In this document: piece by piece, positions 20,101-29,591 of the stretch
Layout: the number at the start of each line of letters is the position of its first letter
Position numbering within the stretch: position 1 is the stretch's first letter
Assembly: GCF_029910095.1 (NCBI RefSeq)
Contig: NZ_CP094526.1
Location: 1,302,001-1,366,000, forward strand
Length of the DNA stretch: 64,000 bases
Direction of reading: 5' to 3'
Source of the DNA: Bradyrhizobium sp. ISRA464
GTDB taxonomy: Bacteria; Pseudomonadota; Alphaproteobacteria; Rhizobiales; Xanthobacteraceae
Position numbers and translations under genes: made by a program
The notes under the pieces: generated by a model
Seen by the model: only the letters and a program-made list of their open reading frames with translations
What the model was told of the DNA's origin: nothing
Databases searched by the model: none

Positions 20101-20696
20101 ATGGATTCGGCGGCGATCGCCAGGATCAGGCCGTGCTGGTGCTCGGTCGCGTCGGTGTGGCGCGTGCCGAACAAGACCGCGAACACCGCCATTGCGAGCG
20201 TCACCATCAGTGCGATGTCGCCGATGATCGGAACCTTGGAGAAGGCCTGGTCCTCGCTCAGGATCGTCTCCAGCGAGGAGGCCATCGCCTTCAGCTGCAG
20301 CGCGATATAGGGCACCGAGCCGATGATCGCGATCAGCGCCACCGTCGTGGCCACCGCCTGGCTCTTGCCGTAGCGCGCGGCGATGAAGTCGGCGATCGAG
20401 GTGATGTTCTGCGACTTGGCCAGCGCGATCACGCGGCGCAGCAGCGGCGTGAACAGCCCGACCATGATGATCGGGCCGACATAGATCGCGAGGAAGTCGA
20501 CGCTGGTGCGGGTCGCGAAGCCGACCGAGCCGAAGAAGGTCCAGGAGGTGCAGTAGATCGCGAGCGACAGCGGATAGATCCACTGGCTGGCACGGCCGCG
20601 CTCGTCGGGCGACATCCTGTCGCCGCGGCTGGCTACGAAGAACAGCAGTCCGATGTACGCGAACGCCGTGACGATCACGCCCCAGTCGTGCAGCAT
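17187..20696 (-). CDS. SLC5-domain hybrid sensor histidine kinase (CrbS/MxtR-like)
   Basis: A 1169-residue sensor. A sodium:solute symporter-like membrane domain of about 13 helices occupies the N-terminal half. A PAS region, coiled coil and HisKA domain follow (phospho-His near residue 813 in AASHDILQPL), then a HATPase (NFISNAIKYTPRG, GLGLGLSIVERL) and a C-terminal receiver (Asp near 1095 in GVLVDYHLDRG). CrbS-type kinases are thought to sense acetate-related solutes and control acs. I chose the ATG at 20696 with GGGAGAT upstream. It ends about 1.9 kb from the LuxR-type regulator gene. Confidence 0.88.
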   Translation of the reverse strand: MLHDWGVIVTAFAYIGLLFFVASRGDRMSPDERGRASQWIYPLSLAIYCTSWTFFGSVGFATRTSVDFLAIYVGPIIMVGLFTPLLRRVIALAKSQNITSIADFIAARYGKSQAVATTVALIAIIGSVPYIALQLKAMASSLETILSEDQAFSKVPIIGDIALMVTLAMAVFAVLFGTRHTDATEHQHGLILAIAAESIVKLVAFIAAGAFVTFWMFSPVELYERALKTPEAVRAIEYVPSIGNFLIMTLLSFVAVMLLPRQFHVSVVENSTSADVSRARWLFPLYLIAINVFVIPIAIAGLIVFPFGAVDADMFVLALPIEGNSPLLSLAVFVGGLSAATAMVIVECVALSIMVSNDIVLPLVLPRSDDARAGQRDFGDFLLKARRFSIFAIMVMAYFYYRALGNTQLVAIGLLSFAAIAQLAPAFFGGLFWRRATARGAMAGMLVGFAMWLYTLFVPSFLETSTAGLMLLQHGPFGIEALRPQALFGADLPPLLHGVLWSLGLNILTYVLFSLAHAPSSIELLQADLFVPNALAPIAPTFRRWRSTVTVQDIQSTVAQYLGPDRAREAFAVFAADRNGVLEPAAPADFELLQYAERLIASSIGAASSRLVMSLLLQRRTVSAKAALKLLDDSHAALHFNREILQTALNHVRQGIAVFDADLQLICSNRQFSELLALPPHLVQLGIPLPEILECMGAVNPPAAGNNDGLLEQRLRAYTTEGEPYLERFTDRHLVIEVRANRMPGGGLVITFSDVTPSFEAAEALERANATLEKRVRDRTEELTQLNSELALAKSAAEDANASKTRFLAAASHDILQPLNAARLYVTSLVERQNGGEDSRLVENIDDSLEAIEDILGALLDISRLDAGAMTPSISSFRMADLMRSLEIEFAPIARDKSLDLRFVPCSLPVESDRSLLRRLLQNFISNAIKYTPRGRVLVGCRRRGDRLQIGIYDTGVGIPVQKRGEIFKEFHRLEQGARIARGLGLGLSIVERLARVLNHRIAIDANTSGGSVFSVTVPIATAINYTAAVTSVTPMSKTTMSGARIVCIENDPAILDGMRTLLTAWDAEVIAVTDSEAAIGAIEAAGGRVTGVLVDYHLDRGNGVAAIREIRRRFGDNIPAILITADRSPAVRAAAREESIAVLNKPVKPASLRALLGQWRTQQMVAAE

Positions 20697-20811
20697 TGGC
20701 TGCTCATCTCCCTTCCCGGCCCGGGAAAGGGCCGCGTGCGGGATTATAGACGCAATGGGCCGGCCGCGCACTGCGCGACCGGCCCGATTTCGGGATCAGG
20801 ACAGGATAGGG

Positions 20812-22041
20812 TTACTCGGCCGCCAGCGCCTTCTTGCCGAGGGGCAGGCCGAGCCGTTCCCAGACCTGCAGCAGCGCGTCCGCCAGTGCGTCGATCAGGC
20901 CGTCGTCATGATAAGGCGAGGGCGTAATGCGCAGCCGTTCGGTGCCCTTGGCGACCGTCGGATAGTTGATCGGCTGGATGTAGATGCCGTGGTCCTCGAG
21001 CAGCAGGTCGGAGGCGCGCTTGCACTTCTCGGGATCGCCGACGAACAGCGGCACGATGTGGGTGTCGCTCGACATCACCGGCAGGCCGGCGGCGGTCAGG
21101 ATCGCCTTGGTGCGGGCGGCGCGGTCCTGGTGGCGCTCGCGCTCCCAGTTCGAGGTCTTGAGATGGCGGATCGCGGCGGTCGCGGCCGAGCAGATCGCCG
21201 GCGGCAGCGCGGTGGTGAAGATGAAGCCGGGCGCGTAGGAGCGCACCGCGTCGATGATCTCGGCCTTGCCGGCGATGTAGCCGCCGAGACAGCCGAAGGC
21301 CTTTGCCAGCGTGCCCTCGAGGATATCGATCCGGTGCATCACGCCGTCGCGTTCGGCAATGCCGCCGCCGCGCGGACCGTACATGCCGACGGCGTGAACC
21401 TCGTCGACATAGGTCATGGCGCCGTATTTCTCGGCGAGGTCGCAAATCCTGGCGAGCGGCGCGACGTCGCCGTCCATCGAATAAAGGCTCTCGCAGGCGA
21501 TCAGCTTCGGCTGGTCGGGGCCCGCGGCGATCAGCAGTTCTTCGAGATGCGCGACGTCGTTGTGGCGGAAGATCTGGCGTTCGCAGCCGGCCTGGCGAAC
21601 GCCCTCGATCATCGAGTTGTGGTTCAGCGCATCCGACAGGATCAGGCAGTTCGGGATCAGCTTTGCGATCGTCGAGATGCCGGTCTGGTTCGAGACATAG
21701 CCCGAGGTGAACAGCAGCGCGGCTTCCTTGCCGTGGAGATCGGCGAGCTCAGCCTCGAGCTGCACCAGCGGATGGTGGGTACCGGCGATGTTGCGGGTGC
21801 CGCCGGCGCCGGTGCCGACCCGGGTTGCGGTCTCGACCATGGCGCCGACCACTTTCGGGTGCTGGCCCATGCCGAGATAGTCGTTGGAGCACCAGATCAC
21901 GACATCGCGCTGGCCCTTGGGCGAATGCCATGTCGCGTGCGGGAAGCGGCCCGCGATCCGCTCGAGGTCGGCGAAGACGCGGTAGCGCCGCTCGTCATGC
22001 AGGCGGTTGAGGGCGGCGTTGAAGAACTGGCTGTAGTCCAT
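20812..22041 (-). CDS. hemA: 5-aminolevulinate synthase
   Basis: A 409-residue PLP enzyme that condenses glycine and succinyl-CoA, the first haem step in alphaproteobacteria. Signatures include [13 protein letters not shown], the glycine loop [25 protein letters not shown], and the Schiff-base lysine in [13 protein letters not shown]. The start at 22041 ([11 protein letters not shown]) gives the usual length. A perfect FixK/FNR-type box lies 129 bases upstream, so low-oxygen induction is likely. Confidence 0.95.
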   Translation of the reverse strand: MDYSQFFNAALNRLHDERRYRVFADLERIAGRFPHATWHSPKGQRDVVIWCSNDYLGMGQHPKVVGAMVETATRVGTGAGGTRNIAGTHHPLVQLEAELADLHGKEAALLFTSGYVSNQTGISTIAKLIPNCLILSDALNHNSMIEGVRQAGCERQIFRHNDVAHLEELLIAAGPDQPKLIACESLYSMDGDVAPLARICDLAEKYGAMTYVDEVHAVGMYGPRGGGIAERDGVMHRIDILEGTLAKAFGCLGGYIAGKAEIIDAVRSYAPGFIFTTALPPAICSAATAAIRHLKTSNWERERHQDRAARTKAILTAAGLPVMSSDTHIVPLFVGDPEKCKRASDLLLEDHGIYIQPINYPTVAKGTERLRITPSPYHDDGLIDALADALLQVWERLGLPLGKKALAAE

Positions 22042-22169
22042 CGGCGAACCTGGAACCTGACCGGAGTTGCTCCTTCTTCTTAGAGCTTTTCCAGCTCCAA
22101 TGTCCATGCGCTCGCCCACATTTGGCCACGCGGGCGCATTGGGCAAATTGCCTAGCGAGCCGGTCAGGC

Positions 22170-22183
22170 TTGATTTCGATCAA
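22170..22183. promoter_or_regulatory. FixK/FNR-type box upstream of hemA
   Basis: TTGATTTCGATCAA is a perfect TTGAT-N4-ATCAA palindrome. It is centred about 135 bases before the hemA start codon, between hemA and the MBL hydrolase gene upstream on the same strand. Bradyrhizobium hemA is known to be oxygen-controlled. Confidence 0.75.
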
Positions 22184-22227
22184 ATCGGCGCGATGAGGGG
22201 GCCAATTTGCCCGCATCGCGGGCGCGC

Positions 22228-23289
22228 TCAGGTGGTGCGGAAGCGCAGCACCCCGTCGGCCGCCTCGGCCGTCAGCCGTCCTTCGACCAGCATGTAATTG
22301 ACGTGGGCGATCAATTCGCCGGCGGCAAAGCCCATCTGGTGAGCGTCCAGCACGTGCTTGTGGAACACCACCGGCACCAGCTCCTTGGAGGTCTGCGGCA
22401 CCTCGCGGCAGGCGTCCGCGATCAGCCGGCAGCGCTCCTCATGGTGATCGGCGAGCTGCTTGATCCGGGTCTTCAACCCGTAGAACGGCACGCCATGGCC
22501 GGGCAGCACCATCACGTCGTAGGGCAGCGTCGTGGTGAGGCTCGCCAGCGAGGCCAGATATTCGCCGAGCGAATTCTGCTCGGGCTCGACCGCCCAGACG
22601 CTGACATTGGGCGAGATCTTGCTCAGCACCTGGTCGGCGGAGAGGAACAGCTTGTCCGCCGCGCAATACAGCATCACCTGGTCGAGCGCGTGTCCGCCGC
22701 CGGTGATCACCTTGAAGCGCCGCGCGCCGATCACGACCTCGTCGCCATGGGTGAGGCGGTGATAGGACGGCGGCAGCACCGACACCCGCTTGAGATAGTC
22801 CTGGCCGCGGCCGAGCAGCTTTTCGGTCAGGTCCTCGTCCATGCCGTGGCGGCGGAAGAACAGCCGCTGTGCGTTGCGCCGTTCCTCGGTGCCGCGGTTC
22901 TGGTGATAGACCGACTGCAGATACTCGACCTGCGACATGAACAGCGGGCAGTTGAAGCGCTCGGTGATCCAGCCGGCGAGACCGACATGATCGGGGTGCG
23001 AATGCGTCACGATCAGCCGGGTGACCTTGACGTGCTTGAGCGGTCCCTCGAACAGCGTGGTCCAGGCCGCGATCGATTCCTCGTTGCCGAAGCCGGAGTC
23101 CACCATGGTCCAGCCGTCGCCGTCGGCGAGCAGGTAGATGTTCACATGGTTGAGGCGGAACGGCAGCTTCAGCCGCGCCCAGAGCACGCCGGGCGCCACC
23201 TCCACGACCTGATCATGGCCGGGATGGTTCTCCCAAGGGTATCGCAATGCCTCTGCCGAGGAGTGGATGCTGTCGATCTTCGAATGCAT
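22228..23289 (-). CDS. MBL-fold metallo-hydrolase (LACTB2/glyoxalase II-like)
   Basis: A 353-residue protein with the metal-binding HxHxDH in VTHSHPDHVGLAG, later ligands in GGGHALDQVMLY and LSADQVLSKISP, and PGHGVPF. A C-terminal winged-helix-like tail matches LACTB2-type members. Substrate unknown; hydrolysis of thioesters, lactones or RNA is known in the wider family. It starts at the ATG at 23289 and ends about 186 bases before hemA. Confidence 0.85.
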   Translation of the reverse strand: MHSKIDSIHSSAEALRYPWENHPGHDQVVEVAPGVLWARLKLPFRLNHVNIYLLADGDGWTMVDSGFGNEESIAAWTTLFEGPLKHVKVTRLIVTHSHPDHVGLAGWITERFNCPLFMSQVEYLQSVYHQNRGTEERRNAQRLFFRRHGMDEDLTEKLLGRGQDYLKRVSVLPPSYHRLTHGDEVVIGARRFKVITGGGHALDQVMLYCAADKLFLSADQVLSKISPNVSVWAVEPEQNSLGEYLASLASLTTTLPYDVMVLPGHGVPFYGLKTRIKQLADHHEERCRLIADACREVPQTSKELVPVVFHKHVLDAHQMGFAAGELIAHVNYMLVEGRLTAEAADGVLRFRTT

Positions 23290-23378
23290 GCTACCGGCTT
23301 AGCGGGACACGGCCGGCCGCGCCAGCCGAAAAATCAGGATGGCGATCCGGGGGAATCGGATGGCAGGAGCCGAAATTC

Positions 23379-23466
23379 CGTAGCCCGGATGGAGCGAAGC
23401 GCAATCCGGGATCTGTCGATCCCCAAGAGCGGCCCCGGATTACGCTTTCGCTCCATCCGGGCTACG
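23379..23466. repeat. Palindromic intergenic repeat
   Basis: Arms 23379-23410 (CGTAGCCCGGATGGAGCGAA at its left) and 23434-23466 (GCTCCATCCGGGCTACGG at its right) form a near-perfect long hairpin. This is one of the most widespread repeat types in Bradyrhizobium. Confidence 0.7.
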
Positions 23467-23482
23467 GCGCGTCGCCGATATC

Positions 23483-23567
23483 GCCGGTCATTCCGGGGCG
23501 CCTCGAAGAGGCGAACCATCTCGAGGTTCCGGGTCTGGTCCTTCGGACCATCCCGGAACGACGGATC
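23483..23567. repeat. Second palindromic intergenic repeat
   Basis: GTCATTCCGGGGCGCC at the left matches an inverted ATCCCGGAACGAC at the right, with an inner GGTCCTTCGGACC hairpin. Together with the preceding repeat it fills the gap between two minus-strand genes. Confidence 0.6.
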
Positions 23568-23577
23568 GGCGCTGCTC

Positions 23578-25722
23578 TTACGCCGCGCGGATATTCGACA
23601 GGAAGCTGTCGATCTCCGAGCGCAGCACGTCGGCCTCGCGGCGCAGTGCGTCGGAGGCGTTCAGCACTTCGCCGGCGGCGGCGCCGGCTTCCGAGGAGGC
23701 GTTGCTGACGCCGACGATGTTGCTCGAAACCTCGCTGGTGCCGCCGGCGGCGTGCTGGATGTTGCGGGCGATCTCGCGGGTCGCCGCGCCCTGTTCTTCG
23801 ACCGCGGCGGCGATCGCGGTGGTGACGTCGTTGATCTCGCCGATCGTGCTCGAGATGTTGCGGATCGCCGAGACCGCCGTGGTCGTCACCTCCTGCATGC
23901 TGACGATCTGCTGGCGGATCTCCTCGGTCGCCTTCGCGGTCTGGCTGGCGAGGTTCTTCACCTCGGAGGCGACCACGGCGAAGCCGCGGCCGGCTTCCCC
24001 GGCGCGCGCGGCCTCGATGGTGGCGTTGAGCGCCAGCAGGTTGGTTTGCGACGCGATGGTCTGGATCAAATCGACCACGACGCTGATGCGCGCGGCGTTG
24101 TCGGCCAGCCCCTGCATCGTGCTGTCTGTGGCGCGGGCTTCTTCCACCGCCTTGCGGGCGATCTCCGCGGAGGTGACGACCTGGCGGCCGATTTCCGAGA
24201 TCGACGACGACAGCTCCTCGGTGCCGGCCGAGACCGTCTGCACGTTGACCGAGGTTTCCTCTGCTGCCGAAGCAACCGCGCTCACCAGCGCGCTGGACTG
24301 GTCGGCGGTCGCCGACATGCTCTGCGCGGTCGACTGCATCGAGTTCGCCGCGGACTGCAGGCTGCCGAGCGCGGTGCGGACCATGGATTCGAACTCGGTG
24401 ATCTGCGTCTCCATACGCGAGGCGCGTTCGGCCTTGGCGATGCGGTCCTTGTTCTGGCTTGCCGAGAGCTCGCGGCCCTCGAGCATGCTCTCGCGGAACA
24501 CTTGCAGCGCGTCGGCCATCACGGCGATCTCGTCGCGCTGGCGGCTCTGCGGGATCTCGGTGTCGAGGTCGCCGTCGGACAACAGCTGCATCGAGCGCTG
24601 CAGGCCGCGGATGCGGCGCAGGATGTTGCGCCCGACATACAGCCAGACGAACAGGAACGAGCCGACCAGCGTCAGCGCGCCGAGGGCGATCATCACCATG
24701 GTCGCGAACGAGATCTGCTGCCGCGCCTGGGAGGTCGAGGTGTCAGTGTCCTTCTGAACGGCATCGACCAGCTGCTGGACGCTGATGCCGAGGCCGACAT
24801 TGAGCTTGCGGGTTTCTTCCAGGATGGTCTGGCCGTAGTCGATCGAGTCGAGCTCCTTCTGGCGGACCTTGAACACGCCGGTCTTGCCTTCGCCGAGCGC
24901 CAGCAGCTTCTGCGCGGTGTCCCGCACGGCGACGATCGCCGGATTGTTGGGCAGGTCTTCCAGATTGGACTTGACGCGTTCGCGCCCGGCCTTGAATTCG
25001 GTTTCGATCGCATCCAGCGTCTCGCTGGAATTGGCCGAGAGTGCCGCGGTCATGTCGGCCGCCATCAGATTGCCGGCGGCGAGCACGTTGCTGATCTGGC
25101 CGACGGTGCGGGCCGCCGCGGTGGCGTCATCCGCGGACACTTCGGCCGACGCGAGGATCGCGTTGAGCCGCGTCTGCGCGTCGAGCATCGCGGGATTGGC
25201 GGCCGAGACGAAGGCTGCCTGGGCCTTGCGCAGCGTGTTGTATTGCTTGTCGCGCAGCGCGCCGATGTCGAGCCGCTCGCGTGCCGCCGAGATCAGGCTC
25301 TTGGTTGCATCGTCGGTGTTCTTGACGTTGTCCTGGAGCGCGCTGACGACGGATTTGTCGGCGCCGAGCTTGATGATCTCGCCAAGCTTGGCGTTGGTGA
25401 GCTGGGCGACTTCCTGCACCTTCTTGGTGCGCTCGGCCAGCGCATCGTCGGTCTGCACGGCGAGCAGGCCGGGTCCCTGGGCGGCGAGCGCGGCGCTCTG
25501 CGCAGCGAGTTGCAGGCTGGCGGCAAGCCGCGGTATGTCGCGGCCGCTGAGATTGGTCATCGCGCTGCCGAGCTGGTGCAGCACCACGCCGGCCCCGGCG
25601 CTGATGACCAGCGCCATGCCTGCAATGACAGCGAATGCCGCGAACAGGCTGCCCCTGACGCCCATCTGCGGAAGGCGGATACGCTTGAGATTGAGTTTGC
25701 CGAGCTTGAACCGAAACGCCAT
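23578..25722 (-). CDS. Methyl-accepting chemotaxis protein
   Basis: A 714-residue chemoreceptor. A first membrane helix ([18 protein letters not shown]) is followed by a long helical periplasmic sensor of about 260 residues, a second membrane helix ([20 protein letters not shown]), a HAMP domain and the cytoplasmic signalling hairpin ([20 protein letters not shown]). No C-terminal CheR-docking pentapeptide is visible. The ATG at 25722 is preferred; a GTG at 25746 would add eight residues. Ligand unknown. Confidence 0.9.
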   Translation of the reverse strand: MAFRFKLGKLNLKRIRLPQMGVRGSLFAAFAVIAGMALVISAGAGVVLHQLGSAMTNLSGRDIPRLAASLQLAAQSAALAAQGPGLLAVQTDDALAERTKKVQEVAQLTNAKLGEIIKLGADKSVVSALQDNVKNTDDATKSLISAARERLDIGALRDKQYNTLRKAQAAFVSAANPAMLDAQTRLNAILASAEVSADDATAAARTVGQISNVLAAGNLMAADMTAALSANSSETLDAIETEFKAGRERVKSNLEDLPNNPAIVAVRDTAQKLLALGEGKTGVFKVRQKELDSIDYGQTILEETRKLNVGLGISVQQLVDAVQKDTDTSTSQARQQISFATMVMIALGALTLVGSFLFVWLYVGRNILRRIRGLQRSMQLLSDGDLDTEIPQSRQRDEIAVMADALQVFRESMLEGRELSASQNKDRIAKAERASRMETQITEFESMVRTALGSLQSAANSMQSTAQSMSATADQSSALVSAVASAAEETSVNVQTVSAGTEELSSSISEIGRQVVTSAEIARKAVEEARATDSTMQGLADNAARISVVVDLIQTIASQTNLLALNATIEAARAGEAGRGFAVVASEVKNLASQTAKATEEIRQQIVSMQEVTTTAVSAIRNISSTIGEINDVTTAIAAAVEEQGAATREIARNIQHAAGGTSEVSSNIVGVSNASSEAGAAAGEVLNASDALRREADVLRSEIDSFLSNIRAA

Positions 25723-25893
25723 TGCCCCCGTGTCCCCCGTGGTCACTGCCCTTGGATGTTCCTCGCGCGGCAGTATCGTTGTGGCCGGTTAACAAAATCG
25801 GGCAAATTGCGGCGCGCTGCGCGATTTTTGGGCGTCGGAGGCCCGCTGCCGCTTTCTTCCGCGTACCGGAATCGATGCACGTATTCGAACGCA

Positions 25894-25919
25894 AAAAGGC
25901 CGGCGTGAGCCGGCCTTTT
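25894..25919 (-). terminator. Intrinsic terminator downstream of the outer-membrane protein gene
   Basis: A perfect 11-bp stem, AAAAGGCCGGC (25894-25904) with GCCGGCCTTTT (25909-25919), encloses the loop GTGA. U-tracts lie on both sides, so it can act in either direction. It stands 26 bases after the porin-like gene. Confidence 0.9.
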
Positions 25920-25944
25920 CCACGCCTGGTTGTGATGCGTGTTC

Positions 25945-26685
25945 TCAGTAGCGGGCGACCGCCGGGCCGCCGAGGTTGAAGCGGTAGTTGAGGCCGGCCT
26001 TCACCGTGTGCTCGTCATTATGGAAACTGCCGAACGGCACCAATGATGCCGGGCTGGTGAACCGGCTGTCGCCGAAGTCGTAATACTGGTACTCGACCTT
26101 CGCCGACCAGTTCGGGGCGAACATGTATTCGGCGCCGGCGCCGATGGTCCAGCCGTTGCTGTGATTGTCGCTGAGCGCGAAGGCGACCGGCACGCCGCCG
26201 AACGTCACGGACTCGTTGTTGTCGGAATAGGCGTAACCGCCCTTCACGTAGATCAGGCCCGGGCCCCAGGTGTAGCCGACGCGGCCGGTGACCGACGCGA
26301 TTCCGCGCTGGTTGTTGTTGTAGACGAGGCCGTTCGGAAAGATCGCGTTGAGCTGGTGGTTGCCGACCCAGGAATACTGGCCTTCGAGGCCGACCACCCA
26401 GTTCGGCGACAGCTGCCAGTCGTAGCCGGCCTGCACGCCGCCCATGAAGCGGGCGCTGGAGTCGGTGAGCGCTAGCCCGTTGAAGGTGTTGTTGCTCGAG
26501 AACACGCCGCCGAGATGGCCGCCGATATAGAAGCCGGTCCAGTTGTAGAGCGGTGCGGCGTAAACGGGCGCCGGCGGCGCCTTCTGATAATAGGAGCGGG
26601 CGCCGAGGTCGGCGGCCTGGGCGGTCGCGCCCAGGGCGGCGACGGTGGCTGCGAGGGCGACGGTTGCGAGCAGGAACTTCTTCAT
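25945..26685 (-). CDS. Outer-membrane beta-barrel protein (Omp25/Omp31-like)
   Basis: A 246-residue protein with a signal peptide (LLATVALAATVAALGATAQA) and a family-type start of the mature region, YNWTGFYIGGHLGGVFSS. Eight amphipathic beta-strands follow and the chain ends with aromatic residues (LNYRFNLGGPAVARY). Such barrels are abundant surface proteins in Rhizobiales. Monocistronic, followed by a strong terminator. Confidence 0.88.
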   Translation of the reverse strand: MKKFLLATVALAATVAALGATAQAADLGARSYYQKAPPAPVYAAPLYNWTGFYIGGHLGGVFSSNNTFNGLALTDSSARFMGGVQAGYDWQLSPNWVVGLEGQYSWVGNHQLNAIFPNGLVYNNNQRGIASVTGRVGYTWGPGLIYVKGGYAYSDNNESVTFGGVPVAFALSDNHSNGWTIGAGAEYMFAPNWSAKVEYQYYDFGDSRFTSPASLVPFGSFHNDEHTVKAGLNYRFNLGGPAVARY

Positions 26686-26919
26686 TGGGGGTCAGTCTCC
26701 GGACAAGTCATGGGGAGACGCCGCTTGTCGGCGCCATCCTTAGGCCGCGCAGTTAGATCCAATTTGAATAAAATGCTGCCACCCGATGACGACAGCGGCC
26801 GCTAACCCAACCCGTTGGCACGGAAACGCTTTCTTGTGCCTAACGGACGCTTAACGAGGGCTGAAGGGAGGCTTAACGCGAGGCTCGCGTGAAGGCTTTC
26901 TTAACCAGGTAAGCTTTGC

Positions 26920-27240
26920 TTAACCAAGCCGGCGGCGCACGTCGTCGCGCATCTGTTCGCGAAATGCGAGCCGGCGCGCCGGGCGATCCTTCTCGGCGAC
27001 GTCGTGGCGATTGAACACGTCGAACTTCTCGAGGATCGGATAGCGCTCGCTCGCCATCGCCAGCACGCGCAGCAGCTCGGCGGCCTGCGGGCTCGGGCCA
27101 GAGACCTCCCATCGGCGGATCGTGTCGGCGCCGCCGACGTCCGGCAATCCGCACAGCTTCGCCATGTCGGCCGCCGTGAGCTTCCGCCCGATCGCCTCGC
27201 CGAGATCTTCGCGCAATTTCTTGAGTTCAGGACCGGTCAA
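26920..27240 (-). CDS. Helix-turn-helix DNA-binding protein
   Basis: A 106-residue protein. LREDLGEAIGRKLTAADMAKLCGL followed by TIRRWEVSGPSP reads as an XRE/MqsA-like helix-turn-helix, with a basic C-terminal tail (REQMRDDVRRRLG). It is divergent from the bufferin operon, so a regulatory link is possible but not shown; the operon has its own sigma/anti-sigma pair. Confidence 0.7.
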   Translation of the reverse strand: MTGPELKKLREDLGEAIGRKLTAADMAKLCGLPDVGGADTIRRWEVSGPSPQAAELLRVLAMASERYPILEKFDVFNRHDVAEKDRPARRLAFREQMRDDVRRRLG

Positions 27241-27406
27241 TTGGGTTCCGCTCCGGAGCAGTGAAGTGTGAAGTGAGTCACGTGAGCTACGATGCTGTCA
27301 ACGATTCGATCCAGCATTATCTCCCTCCAGTTGGTCACGGGTGCACACGCAACGTCGCGCCAATACGGGGGCTGCTTGTGGCGCCGCCGAAAATCCTCCT
27401 TGCCAG

Positions 27407-27431
27407 GTAACCTTTCTGCCCTTCGGCCGAA
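27407..27431 (+). promoter_or_regulatory. Putative ECF SigF-type promoter of the bufferin operon
   Basis: GTAACC at 27407-27412 and CGAA at 27428-27431 are separated by 15 bases, 78 bases before bufA. Caulobacter SigF promoters use GTAACC and CGAA elements with similar spacing. The sigma factor gene lies in the same operon, so autoregulation is inferred. Confidence 0.65.
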
Positions 27432-27508
27432 CTTTCCTTAGGCGGCCGCCTCGGCGCGCCGCAAGCAACCTTGCACAGGCTCGCAAAGCAAGCCCCGGAG
27501 GAACACAT

Positions 27509-27877
27509 ATGTCCAATCGCATGCTATCGGCACTTGTTACCGGCGCCTTCGTCACGGCCATCGCATCGCTCACCGTCACCCCGGCCACCGCAGAGATGAA
27601 AGGTGGCATGGAAAAGATGGGGAAGGGCGACATGGAAAAAATGATGAAGGAAAATCAGGCCAAGACCATGAAGGCGCTGAAAGGCGGCAAGATGGAGAAA
27701 TGCTACGGCGTGGCGCTGAAGGGGCAGAACGACTGCTATGCGGGGCCGGGTACGACCTGCGCCGGCACCAGCACGGTGAACTATCAGGGCAACGCGTTCA
27801 AGCTTGAGCCGAAGGGCACCTGCACGACGGTCCAGACGCCGAGCGGACCGGGAAGCCTGACCCCGAAGAAGGCTTGA
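27509..27877 (+). CDS. bufA: Bufferin-type metallophore precursor (DUF2282)
   Basis: A 122-residue exported peptide with a signal peptide ([16 protein letters not shown], then TPATAEM). The DUF2282 core has four cysteines in [26 protein letters not shown] and KGTCTT. In bufferins the central cysteines are modified by BufB/BufC and the peptide binds copper in the periplasm. Between signal and core lies a Met/Lys-rich segment (about residues 29-65) with many Met, possibly an extra Cu(I) site. The ATG at 27509 follows CGGAGGAAC. Confidence 0.85.
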   Translation: MSNRMLSALVTGAFVTAIASLTVTPATAEMKGGMEKMGKGDMEKMMKENQAKTMKALKGGKMEKCYGVALKGQNDCYAGPGTTCAGTSTVNYQGNAFKLEPKGTCTTVQTPSGPGSLTPKKA

Positions 27878-27935
27878 GAGTTTGGCTTGGGCGGACGATG
27901 GCGTCGTCCGCTCCCTCTCCGATTGGAGGTCTGCC

Positions 27936-28823
27936 GTGCCACTTCCATCGTCAAGCACCCATGACCGCATCCCGGCGCGTGGCGGCGTCGGGCTGAAGGC
28001 AGAGCATTACCGCACGATCGTCGAGCAGCGGCCCGACATTGGATTCTTCGAGGTCCATGCGGAAAACTACATGGGCGCGGGCGGCCCGCCGCACCGCTAT
28101 TTGTCGGCTATTCGCGAGCGATATCCGCTCTCGCTGCACGGCGTCGGGCTTTCGATCGGCGCCGATCGGCCGCTTGATCAAATGCATATCGAGCGTGTCA
28201 AGCAACTGGTCAGGCGCTACGCGCCGGGACTGTTCTCCGAACACCTGGCCTGGTCATCGCATGACAGCGCATTTCTCAACGATCTGCTGCCACTCCCTTA
28301 CACCGGCGAAGCACTCGCCCGCGTCGTCGAGCACATCGAGCAGGTCCAGAATGCTCTTGGCCGGCAGATGCTTCTGGAGAATCCATCAACATATCTCACC
28401 TTCGCCGACAGCACCTACTCGGAGATCGACTTCATCGCGGAGGTGGTGCGGCGCACCGGGTGCGGCCTGCTGCTCGACGTCAATAACGTCTACGTCGCCT
28501 CGACCAATCAGCAGTGGGATCGGTTCGCCTATATCGACGCTTATCCGCTCGCTCATGTCCAGGAAATCCATCTCGCCGGCCACACGAGCGATGCCGATGA
28601 CAAGGGCCGCCCCCTTCTGATCGATACTCATAATCGCCCGGTCGACGACACGGTCTGGGATCTCTACGCCCATGCTGCTGCGCGTATGGGGCCGATTCCC
28701 ACGCTGATCGAGTGGGATGCGGACGTACCGCCCTGGCCCGTGCTAAAAGACGAAGCCGATCGCGCCGAGGCGATCATGGTTGCAGCCCAAGCAAAGGCCG
28801 TCTGTCATGCGACCGCTCGCTGA
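27936..28823 (+). CDS. bufB: DUF692 multinuclear iron-dependent peptide-modifying enzyme
   Basis: A 295-residue TIM-barrel enzyme of the MNIO (DUF692) family. Metal ligands are visible in [53 protein letters not shown] and LIEWDADVP. Members oxidise cysteines of a ribosomally made precursor, here the adjacent bufA product. The GTG at 27936 is preceded by GGAGG six bases upstream. Its end overlaps bufC by 17 bases. Confidence 0.88.
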   Translation: MPLPSSSTHDRIPARGGVGLKAEHYRTIVEQRPDIGFFEVHAENYMGAGGPPHRYLSAIRERYPLSLHGVGLSIGADRPLDQMHIERVKQLVRRYAPGLFSEHLAWSSHDSAFLNDLLPLPYTGEALARVVEHIEQVQNALGRQMLLENPSTYLTFADSTYSEIDFIAEVVRRTGCGLLLDVNNVYVASTNQQWDRFAYIDAYPLAHVQEIHLAGHTSDADDKGRPLLIDTHNRPVDDTVWDLYAHAAARMGPIPTLIEWDADVPPWPVLKDEADRAEAIMVAAQAKAVCHATAR

Positions 28824-29589
28824 ACGACAAGGCGACTTCGCGGCGGCTCTGCTAAATCCTGCGCTGCCGATTCCCCATGGTCTGGTCGGTCCGGATGGCG
28901 AGCCGAGCCCGAAGCGCTTTGCTGTCTATCGAAACAATGTCGTGGCCAGCCTGATCGAGGCGCTCAAGGATGGGTTCCCGGCCGTGCGCCGACTGGTCGG
29001 CGACGAATTCTTTTGCGCGATGGCGCGGGCCTATGCCGCAGCCGAGCCGCCGCGCTCGCCGATCCTGCTCGAGTATGGCGCCGGCTTTGCGGATTTCATC
29101 CGGGCCTTCGAGCCGGCCGCCGCGCTGCCCTATCTGGCCGATGTTGCACGCATTGAGCGCGCCTGGGCGGAGGCCTATCATGGACCCGAGGCTTCGCCGC
29201 TTGCCCCCGAGGTGTTCACAACAATAGCGCCCGACCAGCTTCCGGCGATCCGGCTTGCGCTGCATCCTTCGCTGCGCCTCGTCCGCTCGCAATTCCCGGC
29301 TCTGACGATCTGGCGGATGAATGTAGGCGAAGGCATTCCGGCTCCGGTCGATCTAGCGGCCGGCGGCGAGGATGTGCTGATTGTTCGACCGCTCGCCAAT
29401 GTTGAGGTTCGGTCAATTCCGCGCGGCAGCTTCGAATTCATTCAGGCGTTGGCTGACGGGGAACCGGTTCTCCCGGCGCTGCAAGCAGCCCTGATCGCCG
29501 ATCCTCGTTTTGACCTAGCCGCCAACCTGACTGATCTGATGTGTGCAGGCGCCCTGGTTGGCTACGGCCTCGCTCCGGATCGGAGGTGA
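28807..29589 (+). CDS. bufC: DUF2063 partner protein of the DUF692 enzyme
   Basis: A 260-residue protein with the N-terminal DUF2063 domain ([44 protein letters not shown]) and a C-terminal extension. BufC-type proteins bring the precursor to the MNIO enzyme. It starts inside bufB and its stop overlaps the ribosome site of the doxX gene, which fits one tightly coupled operon. Confidence 0.85.
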   Translation: MRPLAERQGDFAAALLNPALPIPHGLVGPDGEPSPKRFAVYRNNVVASLIEALKDGFPAVRRLVGDEFFCAMARAYAAAEPPRSPILLEYGAGFADFIRAFEPAAALPYLADVARIERAWAEAYHGPEASPLAPEVFTTIAPDQLPAIRLALHPSLRLVRSQFPALTIWRMNVGEGIPAPVDLAAGGEDVLIVRPLANVEVRSIPRGSFEFIQALADGEPVLPALQAALIADPRFDLAANLTDLMCAGALVGYGLAPDRR

Positions 29590-29591
29590 AC

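Noticed and set aside
17389..20583. Long minus-strand frame overlapping the SLC5-kinase
   Set aside because: Arg/Pro/Ala-rich shadow of the real gene, without motifs.
22207..25908. Open frame of over 1200 codons on the plus strand
   Set aside because: It runs antisense through the MBL hydrolase and chemoreceptor genes. Its composition is that of a high-GC shadow frame and it shows no domain.
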